A stretch of 64,000 bases of DNA. It comes from an uncultured Flavobacteriales bacterium (GTDB lineage: Bacteria; Bacteroidota; Bacteroidia; Flavobacteriales_G; Salibacteraceae). The number at the start of each line of letters is the position of its first letter. Within the stretch, counting starts at the first letter, position 1. Below, in pieces: positions 7,571 through 15,672 of this stretch. The DNA is taken from NCBI GenBank assembly GCA_937121175.1, contig CAKZKD010000006.1, positions 52,838 through 116,837 on the forward strand, read 5' to 3'. The notes under the pieces were generated by a model. That model saw only the letters and a program-made list of their open reading frames with translations, made no database searches and had not been told where the DNA came from. A program made the position numbers and the translations under genes.

Positions 7571-8584
7571 ATGTCTTCAGAAAACAATAATAAAGTTAGA
7601 ATACTTTCTATCGACGGCGGTGGAATACGAGGAGTTATTCCCGGTCAGGTGCTAGTTTATGTGGAACAAAAAATCCAAGAACTGACTGGTAATCAAGAAG
7701 CTAGGATTGCCGATTATTTCGACTTTATCGCCGGAACAAGCACTGGCGGGATATTGTCCTGTGCGTATTTAGCACCAGATAGTAGTAAACGGCCAAAATT
7801 TACTGCGCAAGAAGTGGTCAATTTATACATGGAAAGGGGAGATGATATTTTTGATATCCCGCTTTTTCATAAGCTAAGAACTGCCGGAGGATTAACTGAT
7901 GAAAAGTATCCCTCTGCTGGAATAGAAGAGGCGTTGGAGGATTATTTTGGTGACGTTAAATTGAGTGAATTGTTAAAGCCATGCCTTGTGACCGCTTACG
8001 ATATAAAACGAAGAGAGGCAAAGTTTTTTAGACAACACGACACAAGAGGTAAGTCCCGCGACTTTTATGTTAGAGATGTTGCTCGTGCTACAGGAGCTGC
8101 CCCAACGTATTTTGAATGCGCTAGAATCAAATCAATGACCAACGTAGTTTATCCATTGATTGACGGAGGTTTGTTTGCCAACAATCCTGCTTTGTGCGCG
8201 TACTCAGATGTTCGCAAATTTGATAAAAAGCCTACAGCAAAAAGCATGGCTATTCTTTCGTTAGGCACTGGCTATGCAAAGAAGTCTTATTCTTACTCAG
8301 AGGCAAAGGACTTTGGTATGATAGATTGGATAGTTCCAAGTCTTGATATTATGATGTCGGGAGTTTCAGAAACTGTTCATTACCAATTAAAGCAGATTTA
8401 TGAAACGACACAAAACCCGAATCAATACCTGCGAATTAATACTGCGCTACCACAAGATGTAAATGCTCAAATGGACGATGCTTCACCTGAGAATCTTCAA
8501 GCTCTTAAAGAGTTAGGGACCGAGCTCTCAGAGGTAAAACGTACTGATTTAGATGCTTTTATAAAAAATTATTTGATTCGATAA
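7571..8584 (+). CDS. Patatin-like phospholipase
   Basis: A 337-residue protein with a complete patatin active site: oxyanion loop DGGGIRG (15-21), nucleophile elbow GTSTGG (55-60, Ser57) and catalytic dyad DGG (198-200, Asp198) followed by LFANNP. It should hydrolyse acyl esters of membrane phospholipids. It resembles the CapV-type patatins used as CBASS effectors, but no CD-NTase gene is nearby, so that label is not justified. The frame is open from 7538; the ATG at 7571 is preferred because it starts just before the conserved domain and after the shifted end of the upstream gene. It lies 10 bp before the next gene, in one operon. Confidence 0.85.
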   Translation: MSSENNNKVRILSIDGGGIRGVIPGQVLVYVEQKIQELTGNQEARIADYFDFIAGTSTGGILSCAYLAPDSSKRPKFTAQEVVNLYMERGDDIFDIPLFHKLRTAGGLTDEKYPSAGIEEALEDYFGDVKLSELLKPCLVTAYDIKRREAKFFRQHDTRGKSRDFYVRDVARATGAAPTYFECARIKSMTNVVYPLIDGGLFANNPALCAYSDVRKFDKKPTAKSMAILSLGTGYAKKSYSYSEAKDFGMIDWIVPSLDIMMSGVSETVHYQLKQIYETTQNPNQYLRINTALPQDVNAQMDDASPENLQALKELGTELSEVKRTDLDAFIKNYLIR

Positions 8585-8594
8585 AATCAAGGGA

Positions 8595-10214
8595 ATGAAA
8601 GAATCCGCGGAAAAGGGGATATCAGCGCAAGGATTGGAATTCATTATTTACCTAATTCTAGGGATTTCATCCTTTGGATTAGTCAATTACATTATTCTTG
8701 AATCTCTCCTTGAATTTGATTTTGAAAATATAGGAATAACGTTTTCCATTTTTAAATTTCTCTATTTCTGTTTACCTGTTTTGCTGTGCTTTCTATGGTT
8801 CTTTTACCCAAAGAATAGAGCGGTACTTTCATTAAAAATATTAGCTGGAGAGTCTACAAAATGGAAAAGAGTGATACTTTTTTTAGGCTCAGGAACAGGT
8901 GCTTTTTATTTAATTGCATTCTACCTTTTATTTTTTGAATACAGTGAAAGTTCAAATGTTCTTTTGTTGTGGAGTGCCGTTTTAATTGGTTGCAGCGTCT
9001 TAGTTGGATTTTTTTTAGTCCTCAGGTTATCTACAACTAAGTTGGTAAAGAAACGATTGAACTACAAGAAAAGTACGTATAGCTTTATTCTAAATTATTC
9101 CTGCTGGGAATTTATAACAGTTTTTTGGTTCGTTTTAATATTAGTGGTTTTTGCACTACTAAAAATGCACAATGAATGTGTTGCGGTTGACCAATCCGGA
9201 TTGAAATTTTTGAAGGTCAGACTTGAACTTCAAAAAGAAATTGAACGAAATAAAGGTACTATCAGTTGGCTGAAAACCGCAGCTAGAGCTACTAAATCTT
9301 CATCTGATTCTATTACGAAAAACTCAGATTACCAGATTTTACAGGACTTAATGTACAACTATCAGTTGAGCAAAAACACAGATGATATTTCCTTTCAAAA
9401 AATATCCAACTACTTTAAGGACTTAATGGCACAAAAAGACGCACTCAAATCAGACAGCTTGAGTCGAGTTACATGGTTGACAGAATTAGACTCGCGCAAC
9501 AAAAGGGAATTAAATCTACTTAAAGCCTATGAAGATAACTTTGGAGAAGCATGGCGCAAATTAATGATGAAAACTAATTTTTCGGGGCTAATTATTTTAG
9601 CTTTTACCTTGTTATTATTTATGTGTATTTGGTATTACATCCATTTGCAAAAATTACTTCCCAAAGGGCAATTTATTGCATCAAATCATAGACAACAACT
9701 TGCCAAAGAGCATTCGATTTTTTTAAATAAAACCACAATATTTTACCCATTAACTCTACAAAAGGAAGTACGAGCGTTATTATATTTTATTTCCATTATT
9801 ATTTTGCCAACGCTTATGCCGGCGGAGTTTTTATCCTTTGATATAAATCATCCATTTACCCCAAATCCATTTTCTGATTCAGAACCTAGCAAAATCAGCA
9901 ACACTAATTTACATTTCGAATCGACCAACATTATTTTAGAAGAACAAAATAATTTACTGGATTCTATTAAGTTCATGCTTTATGGTAGAGACACCATAGT
10001 AGTAAAAAGCTTTGTTCAAGTTTCTTCAGATAGCGATTCACTTACACATATTATTTCCAAGCTCAAAGAAAATCAGGTAACCATAAACAAGAACATCAAT
10101 TCTCTTGGTAATTCTGTTGTTCTAGAATCACGTAGGACATTAGATTCTGCATCTATTAAGAAGCTGATAGACTTGTATTATGTAAAACCAATTCATAATC
10201 CCTTACCAGAATGA
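8595..10214 (+). CDS. Multi-pass membrane protein with coiled-coil loop, function unknown
   Basis: A 539-residue protein. Five or six hydrophobic segments occupy roughly the first 190 residues, then comes a charged, probably coiled-coil region (about 200-325), a transmembrane helix near 329-347 and another near 395-410, with a polar serine-rich C-terminal tail. No family is recognised. It sits 10 bp after the patatin gene and overlaps the next gene by 4 bp, so all are cotranscribed. It may anchor or gate the patatin at the membrane; that is inference from context only. Confidence 0.7.
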   Translation: MKESAEKGISAQGLEFIIYLILGISSFGLVNYIILESLLEFDFENIGITFSIFKFLYFCLPVLLCFLWFFYPKNRAVLSLKILAGESTKWKRVILFLGSGTGAFYLIAFYLLFFEYSESSNVLLLWSAVLIGCSVLVGFFLVLRLSTTKLVKKRLNYKKSTYSFILNYSCWEFITVFWFVLILVVFALLKMHNECVAVDQSGLKFLKVRLELQKEIERNKGTISWLKTAARATKSSSDSITKNSDYQILQDLMYNYQLSKNTDDISFQKISNYFKDLMAQKDALKSDSLSRVTWLTELDSRNKRELNLLKAYEDNFGEAWRKLMMKTNFSGLIILAFTLLLFMCIWYYIHLQKLLPKGQFIASNHRQQLAKEHSIFLNKTTIFYPLTLQKEVRALLYFISIIILPTLMPAEFLSFDINHPFTPNPFSDSEPSKISNTNLHFESTNIILEEQNNLLDSIKFMLYGRDTIVVKSFVQVSSDSDSLTHIISKLKENQVTINKNINSLGNSVVLESRRTLDSASIKKLIDLYYVKPIHNPLPE

Positions 10215-11062
10215 AGGTTAAATTTTATTTTTCGATAGGTCTCATTTTTCTGATCATCCTGAAAGTAAATGCACAAGATAGTTGTAGTACTGAATTGCTT
10301 TCTACAACAATTTTCTCCACTGAAAAATTAACATCCAAATTATCCTCCGCAGATACGGCAGGAAGATATATGGAGATTGAATACCTGAAGGAGTTATTAA
10401 ACACAGTTGAAAACTGTAATTGTTTGACATTCGGTGACTCAATTCTGGTGGAAAAGAAACATTTATTCTCAGAATTTGATATGGTTAAAAAAGGAAATCA
10501 CTCAGCTTCTGCCATGACCGTTGAACTGAACAGATTAGCAGGGATATTATGGAACAGACGCGCATCTATGCTAAGAGAACAAAGCTCTCTTGAACGCAAA
10601 GTGAATCAAGATTCCTTATTAGGCTATTTAAACATTCTTGAAAGAAATATTGAAGCATCTAATTCTAAGATTGATTCGGTAATAACAGTACTGAATCGAA
10701 AAGAGCCTAAATTGAAGAAAACTCTTCCTTTATACCTTCTAGGAGGGTATTATTCGAGTAATAGTATGGCAATTGGCTTCTCCATGAATCCTTTTAATAA
10801 ATATCGCTGGGTCTTCGTTCATGGTTCGCTTACAAATAGAGAGCTTACCAAGTTTGGTGGTATTGTCGGGGGTGGCTTCACAATTAAATCAAAGTACACT
10901 GCGGCTATTGTATATTCAATTGTCGAGAATCCAATTATAAATTTAAAATCTCCTAATGGAGTAGGCCTTTTGTTTTCATACCGCTTAAATAAATTTAGTA
11001 TTCAAACAGGCTACGAAACAAACTTAGGGCTGGGGCTTGCGCTAGGCTTTAAAATCGAATAA
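10211..11062 (+). CDS. Exported protein, possible outer-membrane barrel tail
   Basis: A 283-residue protein with a clear Sec signal peptide ending in VNAQDSC, a helical mid-region (about 70-165), and a C-terminal part of alternating hydrophobic and glycine-rich strands (GGIVGGGFTIKSKYTAAIVY, LLFSYRLNKFSIQTGYE, ending GLALGFKIE) typical of a small outer-membrane beta-barrel. The start overlaps the previous gene by 4 bp (ATGA), so it is the last member of the patatin operon. Function unknown. Confidence 0.7.
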   Translation: MKVKFYFSIGLIFLIILKVNAQDSCSTELLSTTIFSTEKLTSKLSSADTAGRYMEIEYLKELLNTVENCNCLTFGDSILVEKKHLFSEFDMVKKGNHSASAMTVELNRLAGILWNRRASMLREQSSLERKVNQDSLLGYLNILERNIEASNSKIDSVITVLNRKEPKLKKTLPLYLLGGYYSSNSMAIGFSMNPFNKYRWVFVHGSLTNRELTKFGGIVGGGFTIKSKYTAAIVYSIVENPIINLKSPNGVGLLFSYRLNKFSIQTGYETNLGLGLALGFKIE

Positions 11063-11077
11063 TCCAATCCTCTCTCT

Positions 11078-11114
11078 CCGTACTACCACGGAAATTTCTA
11101 CGTAGTACTACGTA
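11078..11114. promoter_or_regulatory. Composite palindromic element, copy 3
   Basis: CCGTACTACCACGG (11078-11091), spacer AAATTTC, then the perfect palindrome TACGTAGTACTACGTA (11099-11114). It is the best-preserved copy of the 37-bp module and lies 15 bp after the patatin operon stop. Confidence 0.75.
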
Positions 11115-11142
11115 GAAACATTAAACCACGCTAATCTAGCTC

Positions 11143-11150
11143 TACATTCG
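11143..11150 (+). promoter_or_regulatory. Candidate -7 box TACATTCG for a short transcript
   Basis: The octamer is identical to the one at 7085, 36.5 bp from the centre of palindrome copy 3. No long open frame follows before the terminator at 11294-11321, so the promoter should drive a transcript of only about 165 nt. Confidence 0.45.
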
Positions 11151-11154
11151 AAGT

Positions 11155-11321
11155 ATCGATAATAAGCTGGTTCTGATAATGTATTCTGATTTGCGTTTTT
11201 AAACAACACAACAGCCTTAAACTCAGAGCATCATTTACCAATTTTAACCAACCAAAACAAAGAACAGCGAAATGGGCCCAGCTGTACCCTTTGAAGTCCT
11301 TGCGAAAGCAAGGACTTTTTT
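11155..11321 (+). ncRNA. Candidate regulated small RNA (or mRNA for a tiny peptide)
   Basis: The region is bounded by an operator, a -7 box and a strong intrinsic terminator. It contains no ORF of ordinary length; the only notable frame is a 22-codon ATG frame at 11271-11339 (MGPAVPFEVLAKARTF...) that runs through the terminator and is unlikely to be real. A-rich, C-containing single-stranded stretches (AACCAACCAAAACAAAG) precede the terminator, as in antisense-acting small RNAs. The 5' end is inferred from the -7 box. Confidence 0.4.
11294..11321 (+). terminator. Rho-independent terminator
   Basis: AAGTCCTTGC and GCAAGGACTT form a perfect 10-bp stem with a GAAA tetraloop, followed by a run of T (CTTTTTTG). 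This is the strongest intrinsic terminator in the first 15 kb. Confidence 0.85.
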
Positions 11322-11424
11322 GTTAATAGTGGCAACGTAAACCGCTTAATGATCAACTAAATGTGTAAGGGTTTATAAACGGACATAACTGCAGGTTATC
11401 GAGTAGTTATGAAAAGAACATAAA

Positions 11425-11450
11425 ATCTCTACGTAGTACTACGGAGAGAT
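11425..11450. promoter_or_regulatory. 26-bp near-perfect palindrome upstream of the signalling operon
   Basis: The arms ATCTCTACGTAGT and ACTACGGAGAGAT are inverted with one mismatch per arm, built on the same TACGTAG-TA-CTACG core as the other copies. Its centre is 37.5 bp upstream of the -7 box at 11475. This suggests autoregulation of the kinase/regulator operon. Confidence 0.7.
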
Positions 11451-11474
11451 TAAAAATTGAAAGAACGTTTTAGT

Positions 11475-11482
11475 TATACTTG
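11475..11482 (+). promoter_or_regulatory. Candidate -7 box TATACTTG of the signalling operon
   Basis: One mismatch from TANNTTTG, 26 bp before the ATG at 11509, at the same distance from its palindrome as the box at 7085. Confidence 0.5.
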
Positions 11483-11508
11483 ATAAACTTTAAAAAAATA
11501 TAGAAATT

Positions 11509-11850
11509 ATGAGTGCACAACATTTAACTGTTACCGAAGCGCAAGATTTATGTGATGAATGGAGAAACAAAACCTCAGCGGAAAAAGGAACTGCAATAGA
11601 CCTGTATAAAGGTTTTTTAATTCCTACAGATGCCGTGGCAGAGTTGAAGGCTAATGATCTTGTTGAGGGTATTCGAGTGTACCTTGCTCATAACTCGGAA
11701 GAATCAGAAGTTAAGCTAGTTGTAGTTGGTACCAAGGATGACGGTTCAGGAAACCAAATCGATATTATCGGAACAGGCACCAATACAATGATTTACGATT
11801 TTACCGTGCCATGTCCTTCGAATTGCGACACAAGTAGCCCTTTAGTATAA
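11509..11850 (+). CDS. Small conserved-looking protein with Pro/Cys tail, first gene of signalling operon
   Basis: 113 residues without signal peptide: a helical start (MSAQHLTVTEAQDLCDEW), a mixed alpha/beta body, then a distinctive tail FTVPCPSNCDTSSPLV. A P-C-P-x-x-C tail on a small soluble protein is unusual; it could bind metal or form a disulfide, or be a processed peptide. It precedes the 7-TM and kinase genes by 22 bp and is the first gene behind the 26-bp palindrome, so it is probably the main regulated output. No function is assigned. Confidence 0.75.
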   Translation: MSAQHLTVTEAQDLCDEWRNKTSAEKGTAIDLYKGFLIPTDAVAELKANDLVEGIRVYLAHNSEESEVKLVVVGTKDDGSGNQIDIIGTGTNTMIYDFTVPCPSNCDTSSPLV

Positions 11851-11872
11851 TCAAGGTTCTAAAGACTCCTAG

Positions 11873-12565
11873 ATGGCACTTTTGCTTTTAAAACTACTTG
11901 GAATTCTCATTACAATTTTGTTGGTTATCATTTGTACAATTTGTGTGCTGAACTTTCAACTTTTAAAATCAAAGGTGCCATTTATAATTCTCTTTTGCTT
12001 TATAGCATTGATATGCCAGCTTGTTTCAACCTTTTTAGCAATCGGAGGGATAAATAACTTATGGATTCTTCGTGTATATACATTTGGTGAATTCACTCTA
12101 CTATCCTTGTTCTATTATCATGTATTAAAATTAAACCCTACCCGTCAACGTGTGGATTGGGCTTTGGCTTTTATTATTCTGCTACTTGCTCTAATGGTTT
12201 ACAGTTCAATCTATATAGAACCTTTAAGCGGTTATAACTCAATTACCAAATCCATGGAGTGTTTGTACATGTCTGGATTGTCCATTTACTATTATATACG
12301 AGAGATAAGAGCGTTGAAAGATGTAACCAAAAAAGAAACTCAAAAGGAGAGTCTTCTTCTGATAAATACTGGGATTCTTTTATTATTCAGTGGTCAGTTT
12401 TTTATTTATCTAATGAGTAATTATATGATGGTTCATATTCCAAATGTCCGAGGAAACATTCTTTGGTTATTCAATGGATTATTAAATTTTCTTTTTTATA
12501 GTATTTTGTTAGTTGGTATATGGAAGTTAGTTTCACCAAGGAAGAAATTTTCTGGCTCATATTAG
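11873..12565 (+). CDS. Seven-helix membrane protein, likely sensory partner of the kinase
   Basis: 230 residues made almost entirely of hydrophobic helices (about seven: near 2-25, 31-55, 61-80, 95-115, 125-143, 163-182 and 200-222) with short basic loops. No family is recognised. Its 3' end overlaps the kinase start by 46 bp, and the kinase has no sensor domain of its own. The simplest reading is that this protein supplies signal reception. Confidence 0.75.
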   Translation: MALLLLKLLGILITILLVIICTICVLNFQLLKSKVPFIILFCFIALICQLVSTFLAIGGINNLWILRVYTFGEFTLLSLFYYHVLKLNPTRQRVDWALAFIILLLALMVYSSIYIEPLSGYNSITKSMECLYMSGLSIYYYIREIRALKDVTKKETQKESLLLINTGILLLFSGQFFIYLMSNYMMVHIPNVRGNILWLFNGLLNFLFYSILLVGIWKLVSPRKKFSGSY

Positions 12566-13302
12566 CCGGAAGTTTTTTCACGTTGTTTATGTCTGCAGGG
12601 GTTGCTTTATTGTACTTTTTCTATCGTAAGCGTTTGTCTGACCAGCTGCTCAAAACTAGTAAGCTGGAATTGAAACGAAAAACAGAATTGCTGGAATCGT
12701 TGGTTAGAGGCCAAGACCAAGAACGCGAAAAAATTGCAAGAGCAATTCACGACGAATTGAGTAGCAAATTGGCTGTGCTCCAAATTTCTATTGAACACCT
12801 AAAGCGTGTAAATAAGAATGAAAATCAGGAAGAAACGGCTCTAATTTCCGAAACCATAGAAAAACTCATCAAATCCACAGAAAATATTTCACACGGTTTG
12901 GTTCCACCGGATTTAGAACATGCAGGCCTAATTCAGGCGGTAAATGGAATAGTGGAGGTGATTAATAAAACAGACGAACTAGCTATTGAATACACCTGGC
13001 TGAATAGCAACTCCGGTCCAAGAAATATGGAAAACGAATTGGGTGTTTATCGCATTATTCACGAATTGATTCACAATACGTTGAAGTATGCCAAAGCAAG
13101 TGATGTCAAGCTACATGTAGAAATGGGGCCTAAGAGTATTTCAATCCTGTATAGTGATAATGGAGCGGGTTTCAATGTAGAACATGCTATGAACAACGGG
13201 CTGGGTATTCGAAGTATCATGAGCAGAGTAGATTATCTAAATGCTACATACGAATTGATTTCTAGCCCAAAGAAGGGAATGACATTTAAACTAAACGATT
13301 AA
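12520..13302 (+). CDS. HisKA_3-type sensor histidine kinase
   Basis: 260 residues: one transmembrane helix at about 11-34, a short coiled coil, then DQEREKIARAIHDEL (66-80), the HisKA_3 phosphoacceptor box with His77. A HATPase_c domain follows (N-box IHELIHNTLKYAKA, G-box SDNGAGFN, then GLGIRSIMSRV). It should phosphorylate the NarL-type regulator encoded 2 bp downstream. There is no periplasmic or PAS sensor, so input probably comes through the adjacent 7-helix protein. Confidence 0.9.
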   Translation: MEVSFTKEEIFWLILAGSFFTLFMSAGVALLYFFYRKRLSDQLLKTSKLELKRKTELLESLVRGQDQEREKIARAIHDELSSKLAVLQISIEHLKRVNKNENQEETALISETIEKLIKSTENISHGLVPPDLEHAGLIQAVNGIVEVINKTDELAIEYTWLNSNSGPRNMENELGVYRIIHELIHNTLKYAKASDVKLHVEMGPKSISILYSDNGAGFNVEHAMNNGLGIRSIMSRVDYLNATYELISSPKKGMTFKLND

Positions 13303-13304
13303 CT

Positions 13305-13997
13305 ATGACTCAAAAAACTGTTCGTATAGCGTTAGTTGATGACCAGGAATTGGTTCGCAAGGGATTTCGGATGATTATCTCTTCGTTTGAAGGAATGGCG
13401 GTTGATTTTGAGGCGGAGAGTGGAAGAGACCTATTGGATATACTTAAAGAAAAAACGACCCACCAGTTACCCCAAATTGTACTCTTGGATATGAACATGG
13501 AGGAAATGGATGGTGTAGAAACGTCGAAAAGGCTAGTTCGGAATTATCCAACGATTCATGTTGCTATTTTGTCTATGCATTATACTCCAGCTCTGGTCAA
13601 TCTAATGATTTCACTCAATGCGAGTGCCTATTTCAAAAAGAATACAAAACCAGCCGAATTGGAACACGGTCTCCGGAAAATTGCAGAAACGGGTAAGTAT
13701 TTTACAGAGAAAATCTATGAAATGATTCGACTAAGTTCAATTTCTAATAACAACCAGAAGTCTATTTCTGTTTCTGAGGAATTACTAACCGATAGAGAAA
13801 AAGAGGTTTTGAAATTGATTTGCGAGGAATACGAATCGAAAGAAATTGCTGATAAACTCAATTTAGGCATCCGAACTATAGAGTCACACAGGAGAAATTT
13901 GCTAGCCAAAACGAATTCAAAAAATATGGCGGGCCTGGTTATCTATGCGCTGACTAATCAAATTTTTCGTCCTCAACAACAGTTTTCAAGTAAATAG
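13305..13997 (+). CDS. NarL/FixJ-type response regulator
   Basis: 230 residues: receiver domain 7-125 with acidic pocket VDD (11-13) and phosphoacceptor Asp62 (VLLDMNM), then a LuxR-type HTH near the C-terminus (LTDREKEVLKLICEEY, SKEIADKLNLGIRTIESHRRNL). It is cognate to the kinase immediately upstream. NarL-type dimers bind inverted heptamers two bp apart, the geometry of the palindromes at 2473, 7040, 11099, 11430 and 14031, so it is the best candidate to bind them. Confidence 0.92.
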   Translation: MTQKTVRIALVDDQELVRKGFRMIISSFEGMAVDFEAESGRDLLDILKEKTTHQLPQIVLLDMNMEEMDGVETSKRLVRNYPTIHVAILSMHYTPALVNLMISLNASAYFKKNTKPAELEHGLRKIAETGKYFTEKIYEMIRLSSISNNNQKSISVSEELLTDREKEVLKLICEEYESKEIADKLNLGIRTIESHRRNLLAKTNSKNMAGLVIYALTNQIFRPQQQFSSK

Positions 13998-14030
13998 CAC
14001 TCCAAAACGTCTCAATTAACCAATTTCTTC

Positions 14031-14046
14031 TACGTAGTACTACGTA
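14031..14046. promoter_or_regulatory. Palindrome TACGTAGTACTACGTA, copy 5
   Basis: A perfect 16-bp palindrome 33 bp after the response-regulator stop and 82 bp before the next ATG. The upstream 14-bp partner element is missing. TTCTAGGCG follows at 14050-14058 and its complement CGCCTAGA occurs beside copy 2 (7050-7057). Confidence 0.7.
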
Positions 14047-14128
14047 AAATTCTAGGCGTTTACACGGGCAAGAGTGCAATCCAAACTTTTACCACTTTAC
14101 TTTTCTTCTGTTTTTAAAGCCTGGAGTT

Positions 14129-14347
14129 ATGAAATTCGAAAACATTAAGTTGAACAATGAGAACATTACAATAGCTATTTTGGAAGTGAACTTCGCATTG
14201 TTTCAATCGATTGAAGCCTGCGACAATTACCGAAAAATGTTTACCTCAATTTACCGAAATTTCCCTTTAATTCTCCGCTCGAATGACTCTAGTGGCTTAA
14301 CAGTTTATGATGGAAGAGAGGACATTATAGCTGTTCTGCAAAATTAG
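14129..14347 (+). CDS. Small soluble protein (72 aa), unknown
   Basis: The ATG follows a GGAG at a workable distance (CTGGAGTTATG). The protein is acidic and soluble (MKFENIKLNNENITIAILE to DGREDIIAVLQN) with no signal peptide or recognised domain. It lies behind palindrome copy 5 and its stop overlaps the convergent T9SS gene by 4 bp. Probably a member of the same regulon. Confidence 0.55.
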   Translation: MKFENIKLNNENITIAILEVNFALFQSIEACDNYRKMFTSIYRNFPLILRSNDSSGLTVYDGREDIIAVLQN

Positions 14348-15624
14348 TGTACAATAATTTGCTTGCTGGAAAAGTAGGAAGAAGCGCTAGCTGCTTTTAG
14401 TATATAGACACCAGTGGATATATTACTTATAACCAAGTCTTTCGAATTATTATTTTTCGTTTCATAAACGATTTCACCTGTTACTGAATACAGTTGGTAG
14501 GTTATCGGCTCATTGTTCTCCTGCTCAATGTGTACTGAAAACACTCCTCGATTTGGGTTGGGGTAAAATGTTATTGTTTTGTTGTTTTTAGTTTTATGGA
14601 AGTCGTTCACATTCGTTGGGCTGTTGACTCCTTTTATCCCAAATACGTAATTATCGTTGTTATAATCAAAAGTTCCTAAGTACAAGTGGTTATTGAATGT
14701 ACCAGCCGTACTAACTACCGCTTCTGTTTTTGGGAATTTTGGGTCATCCCAGATGGTGTCGTTCCAGGTGGCGACTTTATTCACGTTTATGCCCTCTATT
14801 TGTGTGAAATCACCCATCGCCCAAAGTTTTTCGTCAAAGCTTATGACATCATAAACTCCGTTCAAAATAGAATCCGGGTTAATTCCCCCACCAACTTCAG
14901 CCCAACTGGTTCCATCCCAAACCGCCAGCCCCTCAACTTTTTTTGTTCCAGAATTATGGAAGAGTCCTCCTGCGTACAGTTTATCGTTATATACTTCTAG
15001 ACACAATATATTTTCATCAAGTCCATCACCTAACGCAGACCAGTTTTGTCCATCCCAACTTGCAATATTATTTGCTGTAACCCCTCCAATAGAAGTAAAA
15101 CCACCCGCAAAAATCAGCTTGTTTTTGTATCTAATCATTTCTGCTATAACACCATTTCCGTTCATGTCCAAAAAAGTTGTGAAAGAAGTGCTAGCTGTTC
15201 TGGATCGAATATGGCCATTGTCAGTAACTACGTATAAAGTACCCTTGTCGTTATAGATTGCACCGTGGCTGTAACTAGTTCCTCCGCCGTTTATCCATTT
15301 CGAACCGTCCCACACGGCCACCCCTATGGTTCCGCTAATTTGCATGGACCCAACAGTGTATATTTTATTATCGAAAACTTCAAAATTATCAGGACCTGAA
15401 CCAGCTATTTTAGTGGTGTGGTATAAGGTTTTTGTGCCATCGTATTGAAACGTCCACAAATTTTCAACCCCATTAACCTCGGTGAAGTTCCCGCCAACAA
15501 ACAGGGTGCTGTCAAATTCTTTTAAACACCATATTGGATTATCGACAGTTACCACTGTGTCCCATTGTGCTATCGTTTGAATAGAAATTAATAGAAGTAA
15601 AAGGGAAGAGGAAATAGTTTTCAT
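14344..15624 (-). CDS. T9SS-secreted beta-propeller protein
   Basis: 426 residues from the ATG at 15624 (frame open from 15648). A Sec signal peptide (MKTISSSLLLLLISIQTIAQ) is followed by repeated propeller blades of the form WDG-x-x-W ... L-x-V-Y-x-x-K-L-Y-A-G-G. It ends in a type A T9SS sorting domain (FYPNPNRGVFSVHI to YILKAAS). It should be exported to the cell surface. Ligand or enzyme activity cannot be assigned. Confidence 0.85.
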   Translation of the reverse strand: MKTISSSLLLLLISIQTIAQWDTVVTVDNPIWCLKEFDSTLFVGGNFTEVNGVENLWTFQYDGTKTLYHTTKIAGSGPDNFEVFDNKIYTVGSMQISGTIGVAVWDGSKWINGGGTSYSHGAIYNDKGTLYVVTDNGHIRSRTASTSFTTFLDMNGNGVIAEMIRYKNKLIFAGGFTSIGGVTANNIASWDGQNWSALGDGLDENILCLEVYNDKLYAGGLFHNSGTKKVEGLAVWDGTSWAEVGGGINPDSILNGVYDVISFDEKLWAMGDFTQIEGINVNKVATWNDTIWDDPKFPKTEAVVSTAGTFNNHLYLGTFDYNNDNYVFGIKGVNSPTNVNDFHKTKNNKTITFYPNPNRGVFSVHIEQENNEPITYQLYSVTGEIVYETKNNNSKDLVISNISTGVYILKAASASSYFSSKQIIVH

Positions 15625-15672
15625 AGTTGTCAATTTTTGGTGGAACAAATGTAGCTGAGTACTCCGAATGAT

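Noticed and set aside
7571..8584. CBASS assignment for the patatin operon
   Set aside because: No CD-NTase, HORMA or Cap2/Cap3 gene is present; family resemblance of the patatin alone is not enough.
11271..11339. 22-codon frame overlapping the terminator hairpin
   Set aside because: Its codons run through the stem and T-tract of a strong terminator and it has no ribosome-binding site.
2452..14046. CRISPR-like interpretation of the palindromic repeats
   Set aside because: Copies are kilobases apart with genes between them; no regular spacers and no cas genes.
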